Of a DNA stretch of 64,000 nucleotides, positions 41,896-52,848 are shown piece after piece. The stretch is from Ctenosaura bakeri. Taxonomy: Eukaryota > Chordata > Lepidosauria > Squamata > Iguanidae. Position 1 is the first letter of the stretch. The number at the start of each line of letters is the position of its first letter. The stretch is taken from contig CAOLHI010001433.1 of NCBI GenBank assembly GCA_948474755.1, forward strand, positions 186,001 to 250,000, given 5' to 3'. The notes below the pieces were generated by a model. The model was not told where the DNA came from. It saw nothing but the letters and a program-made list of their open reading frames with translations, and searched no databases. The position numbers were made by a program, and so were the translations under genes.

Positions 41896-42743
41896 CAAGA
41901 AAACCCCTGAAAACTGGAGACTCTGAGATCTGGCCGCTCTGATTAATTGCCGCTTTGGAAACCTGGCCACCGGAATGAGGCACTCGCCTCCCTGGCCAGA
42001 ATCAGGGTTTGCTCTGCCTCGTCTCGGCTTCCCAGTTCCGGTTTTTGGAAAGCTGCCGTCCCACCAACAAAGGGAGAAGAGGAGGAAAATTGGACTTTTC
42101 CTGCGAAGGAGGCCCAAGCCGAGAGGACCGCGGCCCAATTAGTCTTGCAGACAGATGTCACCGCACTGCGGGGAGGCGGACGGTGCCAAAGTAATGCGCT
42201 CAGCACTTTCTCCGCCTGCCTCTCCGTTTTTATCGTTAAGAAGCGTCCCCGTCCACGTCAGCAAGAAAAATATTAAATGAAAATAAGAATGGTGTTTAAA
42301 AAAAAAACCCAACAACTCTCTTCTTTGAGATAGAATTTGTGGTGCGTTTGGGAGCCCGCAGTTTCCCCAGAACACTTGGGGTGATGAAGGGGTTCTCTCC
42401 TCTCCCCACTTCCAGAAAATATAGATATAACCCATGGTTGTTTTCCTCTTTGTGGCCTGTTTCTGTCAGCCTGGAAACCAAGGCGAGTGCAGTTCTCCGC
42501 GGCGTCTCCGGTGACTTTTTAAAAATTTCATCAAAGGGAGCCGAGTGCGAAAGAGGAGGGGATCAAAGCCAGGCGGGGGGTTGGATGAAAGGGCCGCGCG
42601 GTTCCCCCGTGAGGTTCTGGGGTTCGTGTGAGCGAGCGCAAGGGGGGAAGAACGCTCAGGTTCAACGAGCACAACTCAAACCCCCTCGGAAGAGAGTTGG
42701 CAAAATGGCCAGAAGGTGGGAAATTTCTCGGTTTGGAGAAGGG

Positions 42744-42985
42744 CTGCGTGGTTCAGTGGGTAGAACCCCCCACTATTGCCAGCATCTCCTTCATCTTTCC
42801 AGTCCTGGATTCAGTTCTCAGCACCTCCAGGTGTGTATTTAATTTATTTTATTTAGGTAAAGTTGGAAAGAGAGCCGGTGGTTTGAGTGTTGGACTACGA
42901 CCCCGGAGACCAGGGGTCGATTCCCGCTGTGACCCACCTTAAGGGGTCTCCTTGCATATCTGTGGCAACCAAAACTTCCCCTAGA
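42744..42985 (+). mobile_element. Two adjacent tRNA-derived SINE fragments
   Basis: 42744-42835 has GCGTGGTTCAGTGGGTAGAA and CCTGGATTCAGTTCTCAGC; 42873-42985 has GTGGTTTGAGTGTTGGACTA and CAGGGGTCGATTCCCGC. They belong to two different SINE families placed head to tail. Confidence 0.65.
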
Positions 42986-43137
42986 TCCATGAGAACTAGG
43001 AGTTTGCTTTTCATGGCTTGCGCTTTGGCAGTCCCGGGTTCGAATCTTGGGTGTGTCCTTACAGCCGGTGATCCATGCTGAACTCCTCCACCTGAGACCC
43101 AGGAGAAGGCTGACACTCTGGGTGGGCTTCTCCAACT

Positions 43138-43405
43138 GTAGTTGTTATTCTGGTCTGTCTTCAAGTTGTTTCCAACTTATGGTGGCCCCAAGTTGAACCC
43201 ATCCTGGGGCTGAGAGTGTGTGATGCATCTAAATGGGATGCGCCATGACCCTATTGTGGGGTTTTCTTGGCAAGACTGGTTTGCATTGGCCTTCCTCTGA
43301 GGCTGAGAGAGTGTGAGCCGCCCAAGGTCACTCAGTGGGTTGCAGGACCAAGCGGGGAATTGAACTCTGGTCTCCAGGGGAATAATCCAGCACTCAAACC
43401 CATTT
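43138..43405 (-). mobile_element. tRNA-derived SINE, nearly full length
   Basis: On the + strand: TTCAAGTTGTTTCCAACTTA, TGGGGTTTTCTTGGCAAGAC, CCTTCCTCTGAGGCTGAG, CAAGGTCACTCAGTGGG and TTGAACTCTGGTCTCCAGG (reverse B box). The body carries a small internal duplication of GGCTGAGAGTGTGTGA. Confidence 0.8.
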
Positions 43406-44530
43406 CTCTTTGCCTGGAGCTGAGCCCCCTCCCCAAAACAGGAGAATTGGCACCCTTAGATGGATGCCCACCTGGAAATGATACCCAAAAACTCAGGACG
43501 GGGCTCTGTGAAGAGGAGAGCTGTCGAAAAGGAGGCACCTCCCAGCTAGACGCTCTGGGCTTCCGAGGGGCTTCAAGGACCCCAAGCCCAGAATCCGCTG
43601 GGGCTTCCTCTCCAAAATGTCTCCACGTTCGCCACGGAGATCCATCTTTTCCAGTGAGGGCCTCGCCCGAGGGTCTGAACTGAGGCCTCGGGAAAAGGGG
43701 TTTCATGCGCCACTGAATCAGGAGAGGAGCCGTGTGGAACCGCCGGCGCCAGAGCCTCTCCTCCCGGGAAACAGTGAGATTTATTGAGACCCCCCCCACA
43801 TACTCTCAGCCCCATTTATAAACGTCACGGCAGAAAATTAAACAGCTGGCCCACTCACTCCTGGCTACGGAGATACCTCAGCCCGGGGAGAGCTGATAAA
43901 GTAATTTTTTTTCCACCCTTGCCTCTTGTATTTGATTTATAAGGCGACGATAAGATCAAGTGTTAAGGGAGGAAAATATATTGGGGGTGGAGGAATTAAA
44001 GCCAGGTTTTCTGGCCCCGCTCAGAATTGGGAGGGGATTGGTTTATGGAGGTGACGTGGCTGGTGAATGCATCCGTGGACGCACATTGCGCACTGCGAGG
44101 TCGGTCAAACGGACAAGATCTGGGTGATGGTGCAAATCGGGGCCAGAGCAGACAATACGTGGCCAAGTGTGGTCAAGGCGGCAAAAGTTATTAAATGCAG
44201 AGGGAGCCACGAGCGAGGGGAGGTTTCAGCACTTTGCTTTTGCCAGAGCCGACTGGGAAAGGTTCTTCTGCCTCCTTTCCTCCATAGCTGAGTTTATGGA
44301 AGGCGAACGATTTCTGCGCTTTGAGCTCAGTTTGCAGCAATTGAAGGAAGCGGAGGAGAAAAAGGGGAAAGCAGGAGGAGGCGAGAGAAACCGGGACATT
44401 TTGAAAACAGCTGAGAGAGCTGGGAGGCCGGGGATGAATTTATCCCTGCCAAAAAAGGGACAGTTGGAGGGTATGTGGGTGTTTTTTGGGGAGACCACAA
44501 AATCTACCAAAAATGTTCACTAAAGAACTT

Positions 44531-44668
44531 TGTTGTTGTTGATGCCTTCAAGTTGTATCCAACTTAAATCCATATCGTGCGTTTTTCTGGGGGCTGAGAG
44601 TGTGTGATGTACCCGAGGTCATCCAACAAGTCTCCATGGCTGAGCGGAGAATGGAACCCTAGAAGTGG
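44531..44668 (-). mobile_element. tRNA-derived SINE fragment
   Basis: TTGTTGTTGATGCCTTCAAG, GGGGGCTGAGAGTGTGTGAT and GGTCATCCAACAAGTCTCC follow the same family order as at 43138. Confidence 0.75.
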
Positions 44669-45504
44669 TATTTGGAGGTGTCCTGGTTTTTCTCTTCTCC
44701 TTCCTCCTTCGTCCTCAGCTTATTTCAATTGCTGCAAAATTCAAAATGGAAAAGTAAATTAGTACTCCGTTAGTTCATCGGGGGGAAGAGAAGAAGGAGA
44801 CCGAGTCCTGCCCTTCGCCGTAGGCTCAGCCAAAAGCAAACTCCCGCAGCCTCTCCCAGCTGGCCTGTCCTTCTGCAAGAATCACTTTTGCGGTCCCTTG
44901 GAGGTTGCTTGGCCACACCGTGTCCTGGTTTCCATCTGTGAAAAGTCGGAAGATCTGCAGGACGCTGGTTCCTTACGCCCTACAAATGCCGGACTTCAAG
45001 CTGAAAAGCAGGGAAAGGGAATCTTCAGTCAGGTAATGGCTTTATTTCTAGTGCACTTTTTCCCCCAAGAGTGGGACTCAAGGGGGCTGGAGCATCCAGG
45101 AGAGGGGGAAAGAAATATTTTAAGGGCTCTATTGTCCCCTACAAATGACCCCTGGTTGAGATCGTCTGGGGGTCCCTTCTCTCCGTCCCCCCACCCTCGC
45201 AGGTACTTCTGGTGGGACCATGGGAGACAGGGCCTTCTCCGTGGCGGCCCCCAGCCTCTCTGAACTCCCTTCCAAGAGAATTTAGGCTGGCTCCCTCCCT
45301 GCGCCCATTCCGTGGACAAGCAAGGACGCTTTTATTTTGACATGTGTTCCATATGCACTGATGAAAGTCCTGGCTATTGTTAAATATGCAGAATATAGGA
45401 GTGTTTGTGTTTTAATTACATATTTTAATTTGTCTTTGCTTCTGCATGCCATGATTTTTAAACCCTTTTTTTTTAAATTACGGTAAGCTGCTTTGAGTCC
45501 TTCC

Positions 45505-45545
45505 CAGGAAAACAAGCAGGATATAAATAAAGGTAAGGATGATAA
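45505..45545 (+). repeat. SINE/LINE 3' tail (GCAGGATATAAATAAA)
   Basis: An isolated tail like that of the SINE at 21582. Confidence 0.45.
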
Positions 45546-45654
45546 TAAGTAATAATCTTCCCCAAGCGGGTCTCCAGCCGCCCTCAGCCCTGCCGTTCCT
45601 TCTCTGTTTGGGGTTCGGCTGAGCTTGGGCGCCAGAGCTCAGCTGCGCCTGAAA

Positions 45655-45720
45655 AAAATCCAGGCTCGTGTAATCACAGCAATTGCCTTTATTAGGAAAG
45701 CTAATGAAAAACGCCGAGAG
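45655..45720. promoter_or_regulatory. AT-rich motif patch (candidate element)
   Basis: GTGTAATCACAGCAATTGCC and CTTTATTAGGAAAGCTAATG are consistent with homeodomain sites in a repeat-free patch. Candidate only. Confidence 0.25.
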
Positions 45721-46559
45721 CGAGGAGGGAAGGGGGGGAAGGCCGCCGAACCTTTCCAAACCCCCCCCCTTTTCCTTTTTGGTGTCCCTGGAAAGGCAGC
45801 TAATAGGATTGTGCGCAAAGTGTGGCTGGCAAGACATGAGAGGAGAAGGGGGCATTAGCGGGAAGGCAGATAATCAGATAAATGAGGGAGCCGGGGGTGA
45901 GCGGAGGGTGCCAGGGCCTCGTGCCGCGTAAAATGTTAATTTGCCTGCCTTCTCCTCCTCCTGTTCTGCTTGTGGCTTCGCCTTCCTCTGCTGAGAAAAA
46001 CCGGGAGAGGTGGGGACCTTTCGGCTTCTCCGCTCAGCATCCTTCAACTGCATTTTAAAAAAAATATTAAGCCACAAGATGCGTCTGCTGCTGGAATTGT
46101 CGGCCATGAATTGCCTCTTTGTAGGTGGAAAAAGAGGCTCTGGGCCTTGGGGAAAATTATACCCTCCGACCTTTCGCAGATGAAGAAAACCGGCCAAGCG
46201 ACCTCAGAGTCTGGGATCCGGAGGGCAAAAGTGATTTTTAAGGAAGCGCGAGCGAGCCAAAAGAGGCCGCGGCCGTTTGCTGGAGACGGTGCAAGATTTT
46301 TCGCTCCGTCCTCTTCTCTTCCCGCGGCTGAGATAATGGAGTAAAAACTGTTTCTGCACTTTTAACTTGGTTTGCAGGAAGTTGAGGGTAAAAGGGGAAA
46401 GTGGGGGGAAGAAAGAGAAACCGGGACGTTGTAAAAGAAGCGGAGAAAATGAGACGGCAGAGGGTTAATCGGGACCGTCTGTGCCAAATCCGGACCGTTG
46501 GAGAGGATGGGAAAAGCAAATCCTTGCACGTGCATGGAAAAATAAATGAAGGACCAACC

Positions 46560-46705
46560 ATACCATTTATTCTATATAATCTGGGCCCCATGTATTAATT
46601 ATCCTGACTATAATGACAGGCAGTATGATCTACCTGTTTCGTGCATTAATTTAGAGAACAAGTTCCGTATTAATTGCAAAATGCTGTAATTAATCCAGGT
46701 GACCT
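46560..46705. promoter_or_regulatory. Cluster of TAATTA homeodomain sites (candidate enhancer)
   Basis: Four TTAATT/TAATTA sites (about 46593-46601, 46644-46651, 46669-46675, 46686-46693), plus CCTGACTATAATGACAGGC, lie within 110 bp of repeat-free AT-rich DNA flanked by GC-rich DNA. The site density is seen; enhancer activity is inferred. Confidence 0.4.
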
Positions 46706-46784
46706 TGAAAGGCAGTTGTGTTCCTTGCCGTGTTGGTTTTGCGCCTCTTCCGCAGCACTTAGAGCTGGAAGGGACCCCGTGGTG

Positions 46785-46812
46785 CTGGACTACAACTCCT
46801 ATCATCCTTTGC
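46785..46812. repeat. ACTACAACTCC-type dispersed motif
   Basis: GGACTACAACTCCTATCATC matches the motif seen at 10205, 18410, 19769, 48337, 51019, 52950 and 63977. Confidence 0.6.
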
Positions 46813-47124
46813 TGTCATTGGTATGGTTTTTGTTTCTGGCCAGGTTAAGGATATTTAAGTAAATTGGAGTATAGCCAAGGAAACCCTGGAAGAGAGTTGC
46901 CGTAAGTTGGAGTTAAGTATGCCTAATTAAGTATAATTTATGTAACTGACTTCTCCTGGCCTTTTGCCCCCAGACCAGACGGAAACATTGTTCATCTGTG
47001 GTCCAATCGTCCACAGAATGGACCCGCTTTGCCCCGTGCAGCTGACGTCTGGCAAAGTGGGTTCTAGGTTGGCAATAGCATCACAATTGCAACCAAATTG
47101 TGATCATGAGTGTGGAACAGCTAT

Positions 47125-47290
47125 CTGTGGTGTAGTGGTTTGAGCATTGGACTATGACCATGGAAACCAGCGTCTAATTGCCTGCTTGGCTGGGTGACCT
47201 TGGTTGGGTCACACTCTCTCAGCCCCAGAAAACCCCCAAATCAGGTTGCCTTAAGTCAGGAACGACTGGAAGGCACGCCACAACAATCTG
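47125..47290 (+). mobile_element. tRNA-derived SINE, nearly full length
   Basis: TGTGGTGTAGTGGTTTGAGC (A box region), GGGTGACCTTGGTTGGGTC, CACACTCTCTCAGCCCC, CCTTAAGTCAGGAACGACTG and AAGGCACGCCACAACAA. The central AAGAAAACCCC segment is shortened. Confidence 0.85.
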
Positions 47291-47342
47291 GACTTTTCCT
47301 GTTTAGTGTTTAGGAAGGTGTGCCAAAGCCATTTCCAACCAG

Positions 47343-47401
47343 AGCTTGGGGAAAGTTCCTTTTTTTTATAAAGGAACTTTGTAAAGGAACTTTCCCAAGC
47401 T
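47343..47401. repeat. 20-bp inverted repeat with slipped direct copy in the loop
   Basis: Arm 47343-47362 (AGCTTGGGGAAAGTTCCTTT) pairs with 47383-47401 with one bulged G. The 20-base loop includes another AAAGGAACTTT, which could pair with the left arm instead. Confidence 0.9.
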
Positions 47402-47875
47402 TTGCCATTTTGCAATCATCGCTTAATCCGGTCATAAAACCCCCCGCGGTCACCTTCTTTTTTTAGTGTCCGGGGAAGGAGGAGATGCCTCCTCCGAGAC
47501 GTGTTGGAGCGCCAGATGGCACCCCTGGGCAGAGCGTGTGTCCCACTTTTTAAGCACAAAATTGGAGGGTTTGGGTACCGAGGTGAGTCAGACACCCTTT
47601 TAAGGTTTTAAAAGGCACCTGCGTGAAACGGCCTCCTTGGAATTGGTGCCAGAGGGACCTCACGCAGGTAGAGCTGCCGAGCTAAAATAGTGGCATGGGG
47701 CCGATATTTGGGGGTGGGCATTCTCTTGGGGACTTTTCTCCTCCTTTCTTTCTGACCAAACCCCCAAACTGACCCCTCCCTTCCTCCAAAGGAGTCCAGA
47801 TTTCTTTCTTTCATAAAGGCATATCCGGGTACAGAGATGGGGAAATTAATGGGATTGGGGGGGGGCAATTTATTT

Positions 47876-48057
47876 AGTTGTTGTTGCGTACCTTCAAATC
47901 ATTTCTGACTCATGGCAAACTGATCGTGGGGGTTTCTGGGGCTGAGAGTGTGTGACTTGCACCCAAGGTCTCCCAGCAGGTTTGCATGGCCGAGCAGGGA
48001 CTCGAACTCGGCTCTCCAGAGTCACAGGCCAGCACTGAAACCATGCTGGCTCTTATT
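47876..48057 (-). mobile_element. tRNA-derived SINE, nearly full length
   Basis: TTGTTGTTGCGTACCTTCAA, GGTTTCTGGGGCTGAGAGTG, CAAGGTCTCCCAGCAGG, GGGACTCGAACTCGGCTC (reverse B box) and AACCATGCTGGCTC. Confidence 0.85.
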
Positions 48058-48262
48058 ATAAGCTTTAATATTCACCCTTATCTAATTATGTATTCAGTTA
48101 GATTGGAGGGTCGAGAAAGAAGACCTCAAAGAGTATGACAAAGGTCAGATCTGAATGAATAGGGCTTGGACAAGTTACTTTTTTAAGATTATGGCTCCTC
48201 CAGTCACCAAAGGCCTTGTTGGCCCTCTTCACCCTTTTTTCTTTTTGTGCTCTGCCTTTTCT

Positions 48263-49318
48263 TTAGACTAAAAGCAGCAAACAGGGGGACTGTCTTCTCT
48301 CCTTTTTAAAAATGGATGCAGTACTCTCGCCTGTGGGTATGCTGGGAGTTGTAGTCCCACAAAATAGCCGCTCTAAGCTCTGGGTTTGAACCTGTAACCT
48401 CTCGGATCCCTGCTGAGCCGCTTTATCCACCGACCTGTGGGTTTTCCCTTTTTTTGCACCCCAAATATGCCACGAGGCACCGTCGGGTCCTATTGGCACT
48501 CTGTACTGAAAGGGACAACCTGTTGCTCCTGGAACCCAGTTGCTTCCAAACGGGGGCAGGTTTCTGAAAAATGTGCCCTGCAAAGGGTGCAGAGTTCTGG
48601 TTTTGCACAATGATCCAAAGAGGCAAAGGTTTTGCTGCAAAGGTTTTGCATTGACTGCAAGATCCGTGCTTCTGGGTGGATAAATTGGGCGGCTAGAATG
48701 GCAATTTCTGGGTTTATGCTGCCATGTACTTGTTGGGAGGCAGAAGAAGGGAAGGTAGTGGTGTCGTTTGCTGGGGTTACACACAAGGGGCTTAATAGCT
48801 CCTGTGTGATGGATTGAGAGGAGCGGAATCGAACAGCGAAGGATTTCAGGTATGTGAGGAGGGGGCCGCCGGAGAGAGCCGCCAAGTTTCCTTTCTCCCT
48901 GCCTGTTTTCGAAAGCAAAGGGAGAGGCGCCTTTCGTACTTTGAAAATACCAAGGTGCGTGGAGAAAAAGATCCGTCTCCGAGCAAGTCTCCCATCCGCG
49001 CAGCGCGTAGGGTTTTTCAAAATGCCAGTGGGGGAGCGAGGAGGGAGGGGTGCGCGCGGAAAGGAGAGTGCCACAATGACGGCGAGGCCTGGCGCAGAAT
49101 TCTTGATGGGTTGCGGAGCCCTTTTGCAAAGGCCAGGGTGCTGGGTGCGGGAAGGCAAGAGCGACGGAGGAGAGAAAAGCATTGCCGTAACCGTTATTAT
49201 AGGTGTGCGCCCATTTATCCAACAAGTTGGGGACCCGGGCACGGCCGAACAGCCAAAATTGGCAAAAAGATGGCGGTGAGTTGATGGAAACACGGCACAT
49301 GGTTGAAACAGGGCACAT
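48263..49318 (-). other. Unassigned 351-codon open frame
   Basis: An uninterrupted frame of 351 codons from ATG at 49318 is long for chance at this base composition. The translation shows no domain, signal peptide or family I recognise, and its last part overlaps a dispersed GGGAGTTGTAGTCC motif near 48340. No clear splice structure joins it to anything. It may be chance, or a relic of an element of unknown type. Confidence 0.2.
48850..49280 (+). promoter_or_regulatory. CpG-rich promoter-like stretch with YY1 motif and splice donor
   Basis: CpG density rises around 48960-49250 (CCGCGCAGCGCG, GTGCGCGCGG). The stretch ends in AAGATGGCGG (49267-49276), the YY1 motif typical of promoters and first exons, and within it the string GCG|GTGAGT at 49274-49281 is a perfect 5' splice site. 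Candidate first exon and promoter of an unidentified + strand transcript. Confidence 0.35.
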
Positions 49319-49509
49319 GGTTGCTTTTTAGTGATCTGTTCTTTTGACCTTTTTCAATTACAATTGGGACCCAGATATTTGAGGCACAGTCCCCCCTTTC
49401 TCATCACAGCAACCCTGTGAGGTAGGTCAGGCCGAGAGTCAGAAGGGACGAGGACGATGGTTGTGACCGTCTCCTCATTTCCGCAGTGCCTTTACCTTCA
49501 CCAAAGCCG

Positions 49510-49640
49510 GTCTTCGAGGTGGCATGCAAATGAAAGGAAACACAATGCAGCCAAAAATATACAAAAGGCAAACATGAAAAGCTAATTAAGCTATCAGTGG
49601 GATTAAAGACAATGCCGATAGAATAACGAAAAGCTTTTTT
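49510..49640. promoter_or_regulatory. AT-rich motif patch (candidate element)
   Basis: CATGCAAATGAAAGG (octamer-like) and AAGCTAATTAAGC sit in repeat-free DNA. Candidate only. Confidence 0.25.
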
Positions 49641-50004
49641 TTTTGAGGCAGCACCATTAAAAGCAGTGCAGTAATCTGTTCAAAGCCCTCGGTTTAGAAG
49701 CAGGGAACAAAGAGAAGGGCATAACACCCATTGGTTTTGTATTTTCAGCTTTATTCTGGGTTAGGGTTAAGGTTATAGTTATGGTTCTTTTTCTCAATGC
49801 CCTCACGACAGGCTTGGGTTGGATCGCAGGTCCCATCATCCCCTGCCGATTGTGGCTAGAGGACGCTGCTCTGCTACTTGCACAAGAGGTGGGAGATGCT
49901 GCCCATCAGGTATGCAGGGCCTAAAACCCAGAGCGAGGGTGGGGGATGTCAGGTCTCAGGGCCAAATCTGCACAACTGGGCCGTGCAAGAAGATGCAATC
50001 AAAG

Positions 50005-50450
50005 CATTCCCAGCAGATGGGCATCCAACGTCTGTTTAACAGCCTCCAAAGAAGGAGACTCCTCCACATTCCAGTGAGACGGCAGCATATTCCACCATCA
50101 AACTGCTCTTACCGCCAGGAAGGGCTTCCTAATGTTTTGGTGGAATCTCTTTTCCTGAAATACCATTGCTCCTTGTCCTAGTCTCTGGAGCAGCAGAAAA
50201 CAGGCTTGCTCCATCCTCCATATGACATCCTTTTAAACATGGCTGTCCCGTCCCCTCCTAAACCTTCTCTTCTCCAGGCTACACATCCCCAGCTCCCTAA
50301 GCCGTTCCTCAGAGGGCTTTACGGTCTCCAGGCCTTTGACCATATTGGCCGCCCTCCTCCGGACACCTTCCAGCTTGTCCACATACTTCTTGAATTGTGG
50401 TGCCCAGAACTGGACCCAGGTGGGGTCTGGCCAAAGCAGAAGAGAGGGCT
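50005..50450 (-). mobile_element. CR1 LINE 3' end
   Basis: On the + strand: ATCCAACGTCTGTTTAACAG, CTCTTACCGCCAGGAAGGGC, TCTGGAGCAGCAGAAAACAG, TTCTCTTCTCCAGGCTACAC and GTGCCCAGAACTGGACCCAG. The minus strand translates to KYVDKLEGVRRRAANMVKG-type RT sequence. Confidence 0.9.
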
Positions 50451-51115
50451 GCCCCCGCTTCCCTTGACCCGGATGCAAGACTCCTCCAGACGCAGCCTAG
50501 AATTGCATCTCCTTCCTTCATCCAAGGAGCCGCCACCTCCAAGCAGGAGAGGGCACCCACCCTGCTCACCCCCCAAAGGTGGCCCTCTGGCGCTTCCGTG
50601 GGACGGGGCGTGACCCTTGGGCCCCACAACTTCCCCACCCTTGGCACGCAAGGCCCAAACCACCCAGGGCTTTCAGCTCAGCCAGCCCCGCAGAAGAGGG
50701 TTTTGTGCTGCTGGCTGAGCAGCCGGAGAGGAGGGAGGATTTTCCTCCGGTTCGGATCTCGAGGCATGGGGGATGGATCTTCCTGGCTCAGCATCCTCTC
50801 CCGAGCCGGAGACAGGCAATTGCTTTTAAGAGGGTCGAAGGTGGGATGAGAAAACGGCTGCTTCTCTCTCTCTGCGGCGTGAACTCATTCTTGCACCCTC
50901 CTAGCCGGTGTGAGTTTTCTGAAGCGCTAAAAGACCTGAAATCTGTTTATTGGAGACGGCAGGGAGGGCGAAGGGACTCCCGCGTTCCTCCAGAGCTTGG
51001 AAAAGAGGCTTTGCTTGGACTACAATGCCCAAAATCCCCTAGCCAATGGAGCCTCCTGGTCGTTTGGGTCCCAGTGGGTAGCTGGCGGCTCCCAGCCCAC
51101 TTGAGTGGCAGCCGT

Positions 51116-51775
51116 GAAACTGCTCTGGGTTGTAGTGTGAACTGCAAAGGAGTGCCTGTTTGATGCTGGACTCCCCGTTCAGTCAAATGGTGGTGGTGAT
51201 GGCGAAACCACTCTGGGTTTTAGTGTGAACTGCAGAGGAGTGCCTGTTTGGTGCTGGACTCCCCGTTCAGTCAAATGGTGGTGGTGATGGCGAAACCACT
51301 CTGGGTTTTAGTGTGAACTGCAGAGGAGTGCCTGTTTGATGCTGGACTCCCCGTTCAGTCAAATGGTGGTGGTGATGGCGAAACCACTCTGGGTTTTAGT
51401 GTGAACTGCAGAGGAGTGCCTGTTTGGTGCTGGACTCCCCGTTCAGTCAAATGGTGGTGGTGATGGCGAAACCACTCTGGGTTTTAGTGTGAACTGCAGA
51501 GGAGTGCCTGTTTGATGCTGGACTCCCCGTTCAGTCAAATGGTGGTGGTGATGGCGAAACCACTCTGGGTTGTAGTGTGAACTGCAAAGGAGTGCCTGTT
51601 TGGTGCTGGACTCCCCGTTCAGTCAAATGGTGGTGGTGATAGCGAAACCACTCTGGGTTTTAGTGTGAACTGCAGAGGAGTGCCTGTTTGGTGCTGGACT
51701 CCCAGCTCAGTCAAATGGTGGTGGTGATAGCGAAACCACTCTGGGTTTTAGTGTGAACTGTAAAGGAACGATCCA
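51116..51775. repeat. 88-bp minisatellite, 7 full copies plus a partial
   Basis: The marker GAAACCACTCTGGGTT (GAAACTGCTCTGGGTT in the first) starts at 51116, 51204, 51292, 51380, 51468, 51556, 51644 and 51732, an exact 88-bp spacing. Copies differ at few sites: GATGCTGG or GGTGCTGG, GTTGTAG or GTTTTAG, and CAAAGG or CAGAGG. The array ends in unique sequence after GTGAACTGTAAAGG. Confidence 0.98.
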
Positions 51776-51929
51776 ATTTGCTGCAAACCCTCTCTCCCAA
51801 ATAAATTAAGGGGTATCGGGTCCAGCATTTCAGTTGACTTTTTCTGAGTTCAGACTGAAACACGAAGCAGGTCCACATCTGAATCTGACCCAGAATAAAC
51901 TCCAAACTAACGCATCTTCTGTGCATAAG

Positions 51930-52070
51930 AAAGCATTTTCTGCACAGGAATTAATATGGCTGCATGGAAATATTATTTTCCGTGCAGAAAATGCCGGTTC
52001 CAGTGTACAAAATGCTATTTTCTGCACAAAACTGTCTGCGAATTTTGTGCAGAGCAAGTCCTGAACTCCA
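51930..52070. repeat. Dispersed TGTGCAGAAAA-type repeat, copy B
   Basis: CATTTTCTGCACAGGAATT, TTTTCCGTGCAGAAAATG, CTATTTTCTGCACAAAAC and GAATTTTGTGCAGAGC are alternately inverted motifs, as at 9120-9300. Confidence 0.55.
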
Positions 52071-52654
52071 GAGATTCTCATTCTTACCCAGGTTTCCCAA
52101 TGCTCGAAAAACATCTTTTTTGGAGCACTTTTCAAATATTTTAAAATATACTTTCCATCCCTGTTTCCATCTGAATTTTGCTTCAGTCTTTGAACATCCG
52201 GCGGTTTCCAAGACGGTTACGAGAGAGACGGGGGTCTTTTCGGTGGCGTCCCCGTTAACCTGTGGAACTCCAGGCCCAGGAAAGATGCTGGGAATGATCT
52301 CTTTTCCTTGCTTGCTATTTTCCCCTCTCCCGTTTCCTCTTTTCTAGGCGGCCGACACCCCCTTTTCTCTTTTGCAAGGTCCTTGAAAGTCACGCACCAA
52401 TTGCTGTCGGAAAATCGCAGCCTCCTCCTTGATGGCCCATCATTCTGGCTTTAACGGCGTGCGCTAATTGGATGGTGTTGATTGTTTCGTTTTAAGCCAG
52501 CGGTTTTTTAACGGCCGGGAGCGGCTTTAATTGTATTTATGTCAGCTGCCTTGGGAGGCCCCGACTGGGCCGAAGGGAAGGCGAGGAACGGAGCGGATGG
52601 ATCCGGGCGCTTTGCACATGCTCAAAATCCTTTTTGGCACTGCCTCGAGGAGTC

Positions 52655-52848
52655 CACATAATATTGTCATTGGAACTTTGGATTACAGACCTTGGGAACT
52701 AGGGTTCCATTTCCAGCTTGGCCCCGGAAACCCGCTGGGAAACCTTGTGCATGTGTCACACTCTCTCAGCCCCCAAAAACCCCATGATAGGTTCGCCTCC
52801 AGGTTGGCATAAGTCAAAAATGACTCGAAGGCGCACGACAATGTGTAT
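52655..52848 (+). mobile_element. tRNA-derived SINE, nearly full length but diverged
   Basis: TTGGATTACAGACCTTGGG, CACACTCTCTCAGCCCC, ACCCCATGATAGGTTCGCC, CATAAGTCAAAAATGACTCG and AAGGCGCACGACAATG. Confidence 0.8.

Noticed and set aside
50845..51163. Signal-peptide-like start MRKRLLLSLCGVNS
   Set aside because: A hydrophobic N-terminus is suggestive, but no SEZ6-like or other secreted sequence follows and no matching splice structure is visible.
51116..51775. 88-bp array as a CRISPR array
   Set aside because: The whole unit is conserved with no unique spacers, and the genome is vertebrate.
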